DNA from: Aurantibacter sp042094015
GTDB lineage: Bacteria; Bacteroidota; Bacteroidia; Flavobacteriales; Flavobacteriaceae
Length of the DNA: 64,000 nucleotides
NCBI RefSeq assembly: GCF_042094015.1
Contig: NZ_JBELDZ010000002.1
Location: 1-64,000 of the forward strand
Direction: 5' to 3'
The position numbers and the translations under genes were made by a program. The notes under the pieces are model-generated. The model was not told where the DNA came from, searched no databases, and worked only from the letters and a program-made list of their open reading frames with translations. Within the stretch, counting starts at the first letter, position 1; every line of letters begins with the position of its first letter. This document shows, in pieces, positions 52,684 through 61,803 of this stretch.

Positions 52684-54015
52684 CTATAACAAACCTCTAG
52701 CTTTAATTTCTAAATACTTGTTTATAGTATCAATAGTTAAGTTTTCTGGTGTAGTAAGAATACTGTAAATACCGTATTTTTTTAATTCGTTTACAATAAG
52801 ACGTTTTTCGAATGCAAACTTCTCGGCAATTACTTTATCGTAAGCCTCTTGTATAGTTTCTGCTTTATTGTCTATGATGTCTTTAAGCTCTGTGTTTTTA
52901 AAGAATATAACTACTAATAAATGACTCTTAGATAAACCTTTTAAATACGGTAATTGCCTATGTAAACTATCTAAAGTCTCAAAATTGGTGTAGAGTAGTA
53001 GTAAACTTCTATGTGTTATATTTCTTTTTACATCGGCATATAAACGACCAAAATCACTTTCTTTAAAATTGGTTTCTACATTGTATAAACCTTCCAGAAT
53101 TAAGTTCATTTGTGAGGTCCTGCGTTCTGCAACCACACGATTCTCTACTTTTTTAGAAAAGGTAAAAATCCCAGCTTTATCTTGCTTTTTTAAAGCCACA
53201 TTACTAATAACTAAAGCAGCATTTATTGCATAATCGACTAATGTTAATCCGTTAAAAGGCATTTTCATGGTACGGCCTTTATCTATAATAGAATATACAG
53301 GTTGCGATTTTTCGTCTTGAAACTGATTTACCATTAACTGATTTCTTTTAGCTGTAGCTTTCCAGTTTATAGTTCTTAAATCGTCTCCTAAAACGTAATC
53401 TTTAATTTGCTCAAACTCCATAGTGTGACCAAGTTTTCTAACCTTTTTTACGCCATATTGATGTAAGTTATTACTAATGGCTAACAAATCGTATTTACGC
53501 AATTGTATAAAACTTGGATAAGTTGGAATCATAGCTTCGTCCGAAAAAATATATCGTCTTGCTACCAATCCAAAAACGGTTTTAGCATAAATATTAAGTT
53601 TTCCAAAAGTATATTCGCCACGTTCTGTTGGTCTTAACTCGTATTTTAAATCTAAACTTTTAGACGCTTCTATTTTTTTGTTAATTTCAAAATTTCTGAC
53701 TTGGAATAGCTCTGGTATTTCGTCTATAATTGTAGTGTAAATTGGTAATGTATAGTAATTCTGAATAGAAAGATTAACATCATTTAAATCGCCATTAGAA
53801 AATTTTTCTGGTATAATTCTAGTAGCCTCAAGGCCTTTTTTTGTAAAAAACAACACTAAAGTATCTAAGACTAAAAGCGCTACACAAATTAAAAGTAGGA
53901 TAGAAGTAATGTTAAGAAATACAGGAAACAAAAAACTAAAAACATACAGTATAACTATGCCTAAACAGGCATAGAAAAAACGATTTTGTATGTAAAATGA
54001 TTTTAGTTTATTCAT
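52684..54015 (-). CDS. DUF58 domain protein
   Basis: A 443-residue protein from the ATG at 54015 (MNKLKSFYIQNRFFYACLG); an ATG 13 codons upstream gives an odd basic leader. Two transmembrane helices occupy about 13-53. The DUF58 core has RPTERGEYTFGKLNIYAKTVFGLVARR and the signature MEFEQIKDYVLGDDLRTINWKATAKRNQLMVNQFQDEKSQPVYSIIDKGRTM, which resembles a von Willebrand A fold. DUF58 proteins act with MoxR AAA+ ATPases; the partner is the next gene upstream. Confidence 0.9.
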   Translation of the reverse strand: MNKLKSFYIQNRFFYACLGIVILYVFSFLFPVFLNITSILLLICVALLVLDTLVLFFTKKGLEATRIIPEKFSNGDLNDVNLSIQNYYTLPIYTTIIDEIPELFQVRNFEINKKIEASKSLDLKYELRPTERGEYTFGKLNIYAKTVFGLVARRYIFSDEAMIPTYPSFIQLRKYDLLAISNNLHQYGVKKVRKLGHTMEFEQIKDYVLGDDLRTINWKATAKRNQLMVNQFQDEKSQPVYSIIDKGRTMKMPFNGLTLVDYAINAALVISNVALKKQDKAGIFTFSKKVENRVVAERRTSQMNLILEGLYNVETNFKESDFGRLYADVKRNITHRSLLLLYTNFETLDSLHRQLPYLKGLSKSHLLVVIFFKNTELKDIIDNKAETIQEAYDKVIAEKFAFEKRLIVNELKKYGIYSILTTPENLTIDTINKYLEIKARGLL

Positions 54016-54101
54016 TTGAGTTATTATAATAATTCTTCTCTCTTTTTTTGTCATTCTGCGCTACGATGCAAAAACTATGAGTAGTATTTAAAAATATAAT
54101 T

Positions 54102-55139
54102 CTATCTAGGAATCTCTACCGTTTCTATAATCTGTTTTATAATCTGTTTTGTTGTTACGCCTTCCATTTCACGTTCTGGAGTTACAATAACTCTATGTTG
54201 TAATACAGGAGTTGCAGCTTGTTTAATATCTTCTGGTGTTACAAAATCTCTACCATTCATTGCAGCAAATGCTTTACTTGCTTTTAGTATTGCAATACTT
54301 GCTCTTGGAGAAGCGCCTAAATATAAAAACGGGTTACTTCTAGTATTTATAATAATATCTGCAATGTATTTTATAAGGTTTGGCTCAATAATTATTTGAG
54401 TTACTAACTTCTGAAAACTCTCTACTTGTGTTTTGCTTAATGTAGCTGTAATTTTATCTGTTTTTTTAGAGTCTTGAAGTGTTTGTTCTCGCATTAAAAT
54501 TTCAACTTCTTCTTCTGTGTTAGGATAATCTACATCAATTTTAAAAAGAAAACGATCTAATTGTGCTTCTGGCAATCTGTAAGTTCCTTCTTGTTCTATG
54601 GGGTTTTGTGTTGCTAAAACTATAAAGGGTAAATCCATTGTATACTTGTTTCCATCTATAGTAATTTGGCGTTCTTCCATAACCTCAAACAAAGCAGCTT
54701 GTGTTTTTGCTGGAGCTCTATTAATCTCATCAATTAAAATCATATTAGAGAAAATAGGTCCTTTTTTAAACTCAAATTCCGATGTTTTTATATCAAAAAT
54801 TGAAGTTCCTAAAATATCACTAGGCATTAAATCTGGTGTAAATTGTATTCTGCTAAAATCTACATCTAAAGATTTTGCTAATAGTTTAGCAGAAACTGTT
54901 TTTGCAACACCAGGAACACCTTCAATTAAAGAATGTCCGTTGGCTAAAATAGATGCAATCAGCATATCTATCATTCCTTTTTGCCCAACAATTACTTTGC
55001 TGATTTCTGTTCTAATTTGAGAAATTCCAGCTTGTAATTCTGATAAATCTATACGATTTGTAAAACTTAAATTTCCAGATGTGCTTTCAGGATTTAAAGT
55101 GTTTTCAAAAGCTTGACTGTCTGTTGTGTTATCTTCCAT
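54102..55139 (-). CDS. MoxR family AAA+ ATPase
   Basis: A 345-residue ATPase. Walker A is GVPGVAKTVSAKLLA, Walker B is MILIDEINRAPAKTQAALFEVMEERQI, and sensor 1 is VLATQNPIEQEGTYRLPEAQLDRFLF, all typical of MoxR. The C-terminal lid has YLGASPRASIAILKASKAFAAMNGRDFVTPEDI. MoxR ATPases are thought to act as chaperones maturing VWA-domain or membrane partners. Neighbours are DUF58 downstream and DUF4350 upstream (2-base gap), a conserved set. Confidence 0.94.
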   Translation of the reverse strand: MEDNTTDSQAFENTLNPESTSGNLSFTNRIDLSELQAGISQIRTEISKVIVGQKGMIDMLIASILANGHSLIEGVPGVAKTVSAKLLAKSLDVDFSRIQFTPDLMPSDILGTSIFDIKTSEFEFKKGPIFSNMILIDEINRAPAKTQAALFEVMEERQITIDGNKYTMDLPFIVLATQNPIEQEGTYRLPEAQLDRFLFKIDVDYPNTEEEVEILMREQTLQDSKKTDKITATLSKTQVESFQKLVTQIIIEPNLIKYIADIIINTRSNPFLYLGASPRASIAILKASKAFAAMNGRDFVTPEDIKQAATPVLQHRVIVTPEREMEGVTTKQIIKQIIETVEIPR

Positions 55140-55141
55140 AA

Positions 55142-56338
55142 TTATGAATTGTAAAAGTCTTCTATTAATGAGTTTAGGTCTAATAAATCTTGCTCTGTAC
55201 AGTTTGTTTTAGCTCGTAAGTAAGCAATTTTATTAACTAGTATTTTTATGTCTTCGGGTTTTTTACTTGTTTTTAAGGCTAAGTTTTTTACAAACTTATC
55301 ATCTAAAATTTGAGTGTCTATAAAATAGATGCGTCTTATGTATTCTAGCAAGTAAGTTACTTTTTTAATAATTAAATTATTATGGTCTTTAGTTTCGTAA
55401 TATAAATTACCTATGGTTTTTATAAAGGCAACTGTGGTGTTTTTGTGTGGTGTAATTACTTTAACAATACGTTGTTTTCTTTTAGCATTAAAAATAATAA
55501 AAAGAAATAGGCTTATTAATCCTAAATACCAAGCGTATTTTAATGCTTTTTTACTTAGAATAAAACGAAGTTTTGAGTTCCCTAAGTTTTTACCAACCCT
55601 GTTTTTGGATTTGTAGTATATGTTTTTTTCTGGAACATAACCTAGAACAGTTTCTATATAAGATTGATTTTCCTCTTTTAAAATGTTGTAATTAGTAAAT
55701 GTAACTGGTTGTAAATGAAAGATAAAACTACCAGAACCATAATTTACTTTAGCAAAATTTACATAGGTAGAATCATTAAAAGTTTGTGTTCCTAAAATAG
55801 TAGTTGTGTACGGATCTAATTTGTTAAAATAAACATTGTTTGTCCCTTTTTTTAGATGAATTGAATCGTGCTTAAATTTAGGATTAGATAATTTAAAAGT
55901 TGCTTCGCCTTTAAAACTAAAACTTGTTTTTGTGTCTAATTTTAAAGAATCTTTAATAATCTCTGGAATTGTATTAGAAGCTAAAAAAGCCGTATTTCCA
56001 ACAGAAACATAGTATAGCAGTTCGTCTGCAGAAGTACCATCTATTGTAGCGTATTCTTCAATTTGAACTACAGTTCCGTCAATCTTATATTCATCTTCAT
56101 CAAAATTATAATTTCCATCTAAAAATTCATATATAGTATTATTGAATGTCTCAATTTCTGAATCTGGAAATAAAGACTCTAATTCATTATGAATAACAAA
56201 AGTACCATAAGGCGATTTATGTTTTTCGTTATAGGTTTTATTCCAATTAATTGGTTTCTCTGTTGTTGTTTCTATTAAAAAGATAAAACCAATCAATAAC
56301 ACTAAAAGACCTATATAGAATTTTAAACTTTTACTCAT
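55142..56338 (-). CDS. DUF4350 domain membrane protein
   Basis: A 398-residue protein with an N-terminal transmembrane helix (KFYIGLLVLLIGFIFLIE), a large extracytoplasmic domain with the DUF4350 pattern (SPYGTFVIHNELESLFP, SVGNTAFLASN), a second transmembrane helix near 270-285 (YAWYLGLISLFLFIIF), and a cytoplasmic helical tail. The extracytoplasmic part resembles a glutamine-amidotransferase-like fold without catalytic residues. It overlaps the DUF4129 gene by 4 bases (ATGA). Confidence 0.85.
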   Translation of the reverse strand: MSKSLKFYIGLLVLLIGFIFLIETTTEKPINWNKTYNEKHKSPYGTFVIHNELESLFPDSEIETFNNTIYEFLDGNYNFDEDEYKIDGTVVQIEEYATIDGTSADELLYYVSVGNTAFLASNTIPEIIKDSLKLDTKTSFSFKGEATFKLSNPKFKHDSIHLKKGTNNVYFNKLDPYTTTILGTQTFNDSTYVNFAKVNYGSGSFIFHLQPVTFTNYNILKEENQSYIETVLGYVPEKNIYYKSKNRVGKNLGNSKLRFILSKKALKYAWYLGLISLFLFIIFNAKRKQRIVKVITPHKNTTVAFIKTIGNLYYETKDHNNLIIKKVTYLLEYIRRIYFIDTQILDDKFVKNLALKTSKKPEDIKILVNKIAYLRAKTNCTEQDLLDLNSLIEDFYNS

Positions 56339-57084
56339 TTTAAGTCATTTAAAAAGTTAGTAAAAGCTATCTTGGATTTAGAAAATTCAGTTTCATCTAT
56401 ATTAAACTCACCATACCATATGTAATTATAAAGGTAAGATGTGTATGCAAATTTTTTAGAAACGGTTTCGTCTTTAATCTCGTATTGGTAATCGCTATTT
56501 GTTTTTTCTACATCGTAATCTATTAATTCTTTTTGCGCTAATTCTTTTAATAACCATAGGTAGTAATAACGAATTACTAATCTATAATTATTATCCTTTT
56601 CAGATGAAGAAATTAATGCTTCAAAATCAGTTTCGTGAATGTTTTGTTCTATAGAAACATTTGGAATAAGGCTCTTGTCTGAAGATTTTCCAAAAACCCA
56701 TCTGCCTTCTTTGTTAATAATAGCTTTGAAAATAAAATAAATGACTAGTAATGTTATTATAATACCAGCAATATTTATCATATAGTCTGTTACCTTGGAT
56801 GCTTGACCATCGGATTTTATATCAAACAAATCTTTAAACAGTTCCGAAAGCCACATTTTAAAACGAGTCCACCAACTTAAGTCTGCTTTAGTACGTTCGT
56901 AAATAAATTCATCACCGCTATATTTTTTATTTAAATCTTCAAATTTACGAGGATTAACATCAGAATAATCGGTGACTAAAGAATCTACGTTTTTAAATGG
57001 GTTTTGATTTTGAGATGCGACAACTTCATTAGCAAAAAAACTAATAAAAAAAATAGAGATTATGTAGAGTAAATTACGCTTCAC
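56335..57084 (-). CDS. DUF4129 domain protein
   Basis: A 249-residue membrane protein. I chose GTG at 57084 (MKRNLLYIISIFFISFFANEVVA, a good signal peptide) over TTG at 57093. A periplasmic stretch with DLSWWTRFKMWLSELFKDLF leads to a transmembrane helix near 105-120 (AGIIITLLVIYFIFKAII), then a cytoplasmic DUF4129 domain (NYRLVIRYYYLWLLKELAQKELIDYDVEKTNSDY). It overlaps both neighbours, indicating one operon. Confidence 0.85.
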   Translation of the reverse strand: MKRNLLYIISIFFISFFANEVVASQNQNPFKNVDSLVTDYSDVNPRKFEDLNKKYSGDEFIYERTKADLSWWTRFKMWLSELFKDLFDIKSDGQASKVTDYMINIAGIIITLLVIYFIFKAIINKEGRWVFGKSSDKSLIPNVSIEQNIHETDFEALISSSEKDNNYRLVIRYYYLWLLKELAQKELIDYDVEKTNSDYQYEIKDETVSKKFAYTSYLYNYIWYGEFNIDETEFSKSKIAFTNFLNDLK

Positions 57085-58024
57085 TAGTACCAATTAAATC
57101 AATATCGTTTTTAAGATTTAGATTGTCATTATCTTCTTTAACACCATAATAAACTATACTTTGGTTAATTTGTAAAATGGCATTTATAATAAAACTTACC
57201 ATAAAATAAACAATAAAAAATACAATAGTTACTATTAGTACACTAATGCTGGACTCTGTATCTCCTTCGTCTAAATTATTTATAGTTGGAGCAGTTAGTG
57301 TTGCTCCTAAATTAAAAATAGATTGCAATACACTTAACGATCCTTGAATAATGTATGCCATAAAATAGAAAATCCCCATACAACCAACGCTATGCCAAAA
57401 TTTTGAAGTAATAATTGTCCAAGCATAACCAAAACTATCTAAGAAGCCACGTTTGTTATCTAGATATTCTAATAAAGTAGCATTATATAAACCAGAAAAT
57501 AAGCCAATTAATAAAGGTATTAATAGAATGCCAATTATGGTTACCATAAGAATTACTCCAGCTATACCAAATGCTATTCCTAAAGGAATAGCCAATAAAA
57601 AGCCTAGAAAAACAAAAACTAATATTTTACCAAAATTAGTTTTATAACTATTTATAATATCTGCTGTTTCAAAGTTAGTACTATTTGTTTTTTCATATAA
57701 CTTAAAGTAAATAGGTACATAAGCATAAGAAATTGCAGCAAATAGAAAACTTATTAGTATAAATACTAAAATTAGTAGCGCAAATAAAATTGGGTTTTCG
57801 TTAATTATACTTTCAAACTGATTAGTTGTTTCAAAACCATACGCAGAATTAAATACGTCTTGTAAAAAATAAGCACTAAATACATAAGCTATTGCAGCCA
57901 AAACAATTAAAAAAACACCATTAATTATAAGGTAATGTTTAAAAAAGTGCTTACCATTTTCTTTTATAAAGGTAAATGTGTCTGCAAAAAAGGCTGAGAA
58001 ATCTCTAGATTTATATAACTGCAT
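57074..58024 (-). CDS. Polytopic membrane protein of the SpoIIM/MoxR cluster
   Basis: A 316-residue protein with six hydrophobic helices, starting at about residues 33-52 (YLIINGVFLIVLAAIAYVF) and ending at about 260-283 (VLIVTIVFFIVYFMVSFIINAIL). The N-terminus SRDFSAFFADTFTFIKENGKHFFKHY is amphipathic. It resembles proteins labelled DUF975-like or glycerophosphoryl diester phosphodiesterase membrane-domain proteins, but I cannot assign a family firmly. It overlaps DUF4129 and SpoIIM genes by 11-14 bases, so it belongs to the same transcript and probably the same complex. Confidence 0.8.
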   Translation of the reverse strand: MQLYKSRDFSAFFADTFTFIKENGKHFFKHYLIINGVFLIVLAAIAYVFSAYFLQDVFNSAYGFETTNQFESIINENPILFALLILVFILISFLFAAISYAYVPIYFKLYEKTNSTNFETADIINSYKTNFGKILVFVFLGFLLAIPLGIAFGIAGVILMVTIIGILLIPLLIGLFSGLYNATLLEYLDNKRGFLDSFGYAWTIITSKFWHSVGCMGIFYFMAYIIQGSLSVLQSIFNLGATLTAPTINNLDEGDTESSISVLIVTIVFFIVYFMVSFIINAILQINQSIVYYGVKEDNDNLNLKNDIDLIGTSEA

Positions 58025-58994
58025 TAAGTTGGTTGTTTTGTTGTTTGTTATTTACAATATGTGGATAAATAATATAATAGTAACTAATAATACTTAAGGT
58101 AATAAGAATAATTCCAACAGATAGCCAATTAGGCATTGTGTTGGAATAACGTGTAATATAACCTTCTAAAAAACCTGCACAGATAAAAAAAGGAAATAAA
58201 CTCATTAAAATTTTCACACCTGTTTTTAAACCGGTTTTAAAAGATGTAATCCTAGAATAAGTTTTTGGAAATAAAATACTTGCGCCAATTATAAAACCCG
58301 CAGAACCACTAATAACAATAGCAAAAATTTCCATTGCGCCATGTATCCAAATGCCACGAACACTTTCCCATAAAACATCTTCTTTTTGAAACATATATTG
58401 AAATGAACCAACCATAAGTCCATTTTCCATCATAATATAACCGGTTCCAAATCCAGCAAATACACCAGTTACAACATTGGCGACACAAACTCTTAAGTTT
58501 TTTAATGTTATACCTATAAAACTTCCCCAATTACTTCCAGATTTGTAAATAGCTACCGGATCTCCGTCTTTTATGTTTTCTAAAGTTGTGTTTACATAAT
58601 TGTCTCCAAGAACTAATCTTACATAAGAATCATCGTAAGCAGAAGATAAGGCACCAATTCCAACAAATACACCAAAAATTAAAAACGCATACAAAACATA
58701 GCGTCTATACTCAAACATTATTTGTGGAATTTCTGTTTTAAAGAAATAGATAAACCTATTTTTATCTTGCCTTTTTGTTTTATAAATTTTTTGAAACGCT
58801 TTTGCGGCTAAATTATTTAAATATAAAATGGTTTTACTTTTTGGGTAGTAGGTTTGCGCGTAAGACAAATCGTTAACCAAATGCGTGTAAAGAGATGCTA
58901 ATTCGTCTGGGTTTTTAAGTTCTTTTCCAAAGATAGATTTCTCAAAGTCTAACCATTTATCTTTGTTTTGTTTAATAAAAGCAACTTCTCTCAT
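58011..58994 (-). CDS. Stage II sporulation protein M (SpoIIM/DUF95) family membrane protein
   Basis: A 327-residue polytopic protein. An N-terminal cytoplasmic helical part (MREVAFIKQNKDKWLDFEKSIFGKE) leads to five or six transmembrane helices with the SpoIIM signature: GFGTGYIMMENGLMVGSF and WIHGAMEIFAIVISGSAGFIIGASILFP. SpoIIM in Bacillus works in septal peptidoglycan degradation. This organism is not expected to sporulate, so the family has another role, seemingly tied to MoxR/DUF58. It faces the RDD gene divergently. Confidence 0.9.
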   Translation of the reverse strand: MREVAFIKQNKDKWLDFEKSIFGKELKNPDELASLYTHLVNDLSYAQTYYPKSKTILYLNNLAAKAFQKIYKTKRQDKNRFIYFFKTEIPQIMFEYRRYVLYAFLIFGVFVGIGALSSAYDDSYVRLVLGDNYVNTTLENIKDGDPVAIYKSGSNWGSFIGITLKNLRVCVANVVTGVFAGFGTGYIMMENGLMVGSFQYMFQKEDVLWESVRGIWIHGAMEIFAIVISGSAGFIIGASILFPKTYSRITSFKTGLKTGVKILMSLFPFFICAGFLEGYITRYSNTMPNWLSVGIILITLSIISYYYIIYPHIVNNKQQNNQLNAVI

Positions 58995-59032
58995 ATAGTT
59001 TCAAAACTAAGCATTTTTTTAACTTTTTTAAA

Positions 59033-59040
59033 TATATTTG
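59033..59040 (+). promoter_or_regulatory. Bacteroidota -7 box TATATTTG for the RDD gene
   Basis: TATATTTG ends 25 bases before the RDD gene ATG at 59066. Confidence 0.5.
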
Positions 59041-59065
59041 AATAGAATTTATTTCGATTTTTTAA

Positions 59066-59812
59066 ATGACGCAAATAGCCATAAATACCACACAAAATGT
59101 AAATATTAATTTTGAAGCAGCTTCTGTTGGTGAGCGAATTTTGGGCTATTTAATAGATTTTATAATTAAGATTGCTTATTCAGTTGCGATTTTACTATTA
59201 TTATTTAATGTCTTTGAATTTGATGATACTATACGTGATTGGGATTATTGGTCAACATTTTCTATAATTGCAATCATTTTATCTCCAGCAATCTTCTATA
59301 CAGTAACCTTAGAAAGTCTTTTAAACGGACAAACCATTGGTAAACGTATAATGAAAACCCAAGTGGTTAAAATTGATGGATACCAAGCCTCTTTACCAGA
59401 TTTTATAACACGTTGGTTTTTCTTTATTTTAGATTTTTATACGTTTAGTGGTGTTATTGGAATTATATGTATTGTTTCTACTAAAAAAAGTCAGAGATTA
59501 GGAGATATTGCAGCAGGAACTAGTGTGATTTCTATTAAAAATAAAGTGAATATTTCTCATACTATTTTAGAGAATTTAGAAGAAGCATATCTACCAACAT
59601 ATCCAAATGTGATTAAACTATCCGATAACGATGCGCGAATTATTAAGGATACATTTATTAGAGCAAGAGATTCTAAAGATTATGCAACCTTAATTAAATT
59701 AAGACAAAAAATTGTAGAAGTGGTTGAAGTTAAAGAACAAATACAATCTAACGATGTAGAGTTCATTTCAGTCATTTTAAAAGATTATAACTATTATACA
59801 CAAAATATGTAA
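59066..59812 (+). CDS. RDD family membrane protein
   Basis: A 248-residue protein with the RDD pattern: ASVGERILGYLIDFIIKIAYSV (Arg then Asp in the first helix), LESLLNGQTIGKRIMKTQVVKIDG, and SQRLGDIAAGTSVI. Three to four transmembrane helices occupy residues 30-150, followed by a cytoplasmic helical tail. RDD proteins are thought to be transporters or accessories. Divergent placement next to SpoIIM is common in Bacteroidota and suggests functional linkage. Its stop overlaps the TRIC start (TAATG). Confidence 0.9.
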   Translation: MTQIAINTTQNVNINFEAASVGERILGYLIDFIIKIAYSVAILLLLFNVFEFDDTIRDWDYWSTFSIIAIILSPAIFYTVTLESLLNGQTIGKRIMKTQVVKIDGYQASLPDFITRWFFFILDFYTFSGVIGIICIVSTKKSQRLGDIAAGTSVISIKNKVNISHTILENLEEAYLPTYPNVIKLSDNDARIIKDTFIRARDSKDYATLIKLRQKIVEVVEVKEQIQSNDVEFISVILKDYNYYTQNM

Positions 59813-60411
59813 TGTTCTATATATTAGATGTTTTAGGAACTGTTTCTTTTGCTATTTCTGGTGTTTTAATAGCAATGAATAAACGAATGGATGTTTTTGG
59901 TGTTTTAATTATTGCATTTGTAACAGCTATTGGTGGCGGAACTTTAAGAGATGTTTTAATTGGAGAAACACCAGTAAATTGGATGCAAGATATGACTTAT
60001 GGTTATGTTATTCTAGCATCTACTTTTCTAACTATTTTATTTAAATCTAAAATAGATTATTTAAGAACATCATTGTTTTTATTTGATACTATTGGAATTG
60101 GTTTATATACAATTGTTGGAGTAGAAAAAGGGATAAGCGTAGGCTTACATCCTATAATATGCGTAGCCTTAGGTACAATTAGTGCTTGTTTTGGTGGTGT
60201 TATTAGGGATATTTTATGCAATGAAATTCCTGTAATTTTCAGAAAAGAGGTTTATGCAACAGCCTGTATACTTGGTGGAATTTCTTATTTTTTATTAAAA
60301 TTACTGCCTTTGGAAAACAATCTTATATTTATAATAGCAGGTTTAGTCGTTATTTTAGTTAGGATTATAGCTGTTAAATTTAAAATAAGCTTACCAAGTC
60401 TTTACAAGTAA
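59812..60411 (+). CDS. Trimeric intracellular cation (TRIC) channel family protein
   Basis: A 199-residue protein with seven transmembrane helices arranged as two half-repeats, each with the TRIC/UPF0126 glycine motif: AIGGGTLRDVLIGETPVNWM and CFGGVIRDILCNEIPVIF. Bacterial homologues form homotrimeric potassium-permeable channels. The length is typical. It is translationally coupled to the RDD gene by one-base overlap. Confidence 0.92.
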   Translation: MFYILDVLGTVSFAISGVLIAMNKRMDVFGVLIIAFVTAIGGGTLRDVLIGETPVNWMQDMTYGYVILASTFLTILFKSKIDYLRTSLFLFDTIGIGLYTIVGVEKGISVGLHPIICVALGTISACFGGVIRDILCNEIPVIFRKEVYATACILGGISYFLLKLLPLENNLIFIIAGLVVILVRIIAVKFKISLPSLYK

Positions 60412-60419
60412 TTTTATGA

Positions 60420-61115
60420 CTAATCAATAATTTCTACTTTTTTAATATAGATGTTGTGTAAAGGCCAATCAGATTCGTCTGTGTCAACACTATTAATTTC
60501 ATCTACAACATCTAAGCCTTTAGTTACTTTACCAAAAATAGTGTAGTTACCATCTAAATGATAACTGTCTTTTTGTACAATAAAAAATTCGTATGGCGAT
60601 GCTAATTTGTGTGGGTTTTCTATATCGCTACTAGGCATAGAAATTACACCTCTATGGTGTTTAAAACCACGTTTTGTGTCTGTTGGTAAAAGATAATGTC
60701 CAATTTTTCGTCGTTTTCTGGCAACTTCTATATCGTCTGTATTTCCACCTTGAATAATGAAATTTTTAATAACTCTGTGGAATTGTGTATTATCAAAAGC
60801 TTTAAGTTTTGTTAAGTAAATAAAGTTAGCACGATGGAATTTCGTTTTATTAAATAATTCAATTTCAATAATACCTTTTGTAGTAGTTAATCTAACGTTT
60901 TGTTCTTTGTTTTCTTTCTCATATTCCAGAAAAAAGTCCATAGCATTAGTTTTGTCTAAATACGGAAACTCGGTTTTTATAGGTGTAATTGAATCTATTT
61001 TTATACCTTTAGTAACTAGTGGACTGTTTTCTTGATGATTTTCTTCTTGTTTAGAAGTTCCATTTTTACAAGAACACAACGCTAAAAAAAGAAACCAACC
61101 AACTAATAAACGCAT
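60420..61115 (-). CDS. Cyclophilin-type peptidyl-prolyl isomerase, lipoprotein
   Basis: A 231-residue protein with a short lipoprotein signal (MRLLVGWFLFLALCSC, lipobox LCSC, Cys16). The cyclophilin domain spans about 75-230: TTKGIIEIELFNKTKFHRANFIYL, FDNTQFHRVIKNFIIQGGN with the catalytic FHR, and the YTIFGKVTKGLDVVDEI end. It helps fold periplasmic or outer-membrane proteins. Its ATG is one base from the ATG of the divergent NUDIX gene, and its likely promoter (61148-61155) lies inside that gene. Confidence 0.92.
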   Translation of the reverse strand: MRLLVGWFLFLALCSCKNGTSKQEENHQENSPLVTKGIKIDSITPIKTEFPYLDKTNAMDFFLEYEKENKEQNVRLTTTKGIIEIELFNKTKFHRANFIYLTKLKAFDNTQFHRVIKNFIIQGGNTDDIEVARKRRKIGHYLLPTDTKRGFKHHRGVISMPSSDIENPHKLASPYEFFIVQKDSYHLDGNYTIFGKVTKGLDVVDEINSVDTDESDWPLHNIYIKKVEIID

Positions 61116-61116
61116 A

Positions 61117-61758
61117 ATGAATTTTGATGAATTTGTTACATTAGTTTCAAAAGTAAAAAATATTACGCTTCCAGCAGAAAAATCTCATCTTAAAATGGTG
61201 CCACCATACAGAGAAGATTTAATCAAACAACAAGCAGGTAATATAGCAAATGCTCGTAAAGCTGCTGTTATGGCTTTGTTTTATCCAAATTCAAGCAATC
61301 AAACGTATTTGGTGCTTATTTTAAGAAAAACATATAAAGGTGTGCATTCTGCACAAATTGGTTTTCCAGGAGGAAAGGTAGAGTTAGAAGATAAAGATTT
61401 AGAATATACAGCCTTAAGAGAAACCTTTGAAGAAGTTGGTGTTCCAATAGATTATATTACACCTTTAAAAGCTCTAACAAAAGTGTATATTCCGCCAAGT
61501 AATTTTTATGTATCTCCTTTTTTAGGAATTAGTAAAAGCACACCATTGTTTGTAAAGCAAGATGATGAAGTAGAAGAAATTCTAGAAGTAAAGCTTCAAG
61601 ATTTTTTAGATGATAAGAACTTAAAAACCAAAGAAGTACAATTAAAAGATAAGTCGCAATTTAATGTACCAGCTATGGAGTTAAACAACCATTTAGTTTG
61701 GGGCGCAACAGCAATGATGCTTAGCGAGGTAAAAGACTTGTTAAAATCTGTGCTTTAA
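61117..61758 (+). CDS. NUDIX hydrolase, CoA pyrophosphatase type
   Basis: A 213-residue enzyme. The Nudix box runs GKVELEDKDLEYTALRE then TFEEVGV (about 88-112). The preceding KTYKGVHSAQIGFPGG matches the UPF0035 CoA-binding motif of NudL/PCD1-type CoA pyrophosphatases. It would cleave CoA to phosphopantetheine and 3',5'-ADP. No TAnnTTTG box is evident upstream within the partner gene. The PlsC gene follows after 45 bases. Confidence 0.92.
   Translation: MNFDEFVTLVSKVKNITLPAEKSHLKMVPPYREDLIKQQAGNIANARKAAVMALFYPNSSNQTYLVLILRKTYKGVHSAQIGFPGGKVELEDKDLEYTALRETFEEVGVPIDYITPLKALTKVYIPPSNFYVSPFLGISKSTPLFVKQDDEVEEILEVKLQDFLDDKNLKTKEVQLKDKSQFNVPAMELNNHLVWGATAMMLSEVKDLLKSVL
61148..61155 (-). promoter_or_regulatory. 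Bacteroidota -7 box TACTTTTG inside the NUDIX gene
   Basis: TACTTTTG on the minus strand lies 32 bases before the cyclophilin ATG, within codons 11-13 of the divergent NUDIX gene. Confidence 0.45.
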
Positions 61759-61803
61759 CCTCTAATTTTTATACATTAGCGACCTCAAAATCAACTAAAA
61801 ACT

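Noticed and set aside
54598..55020. Plus-strand frame of 140 codons opposite MoxR
   Set aside because: MoxR Walker motifs on the minus strand explain the sequence; the opposite frame is a codon-bias shadow.
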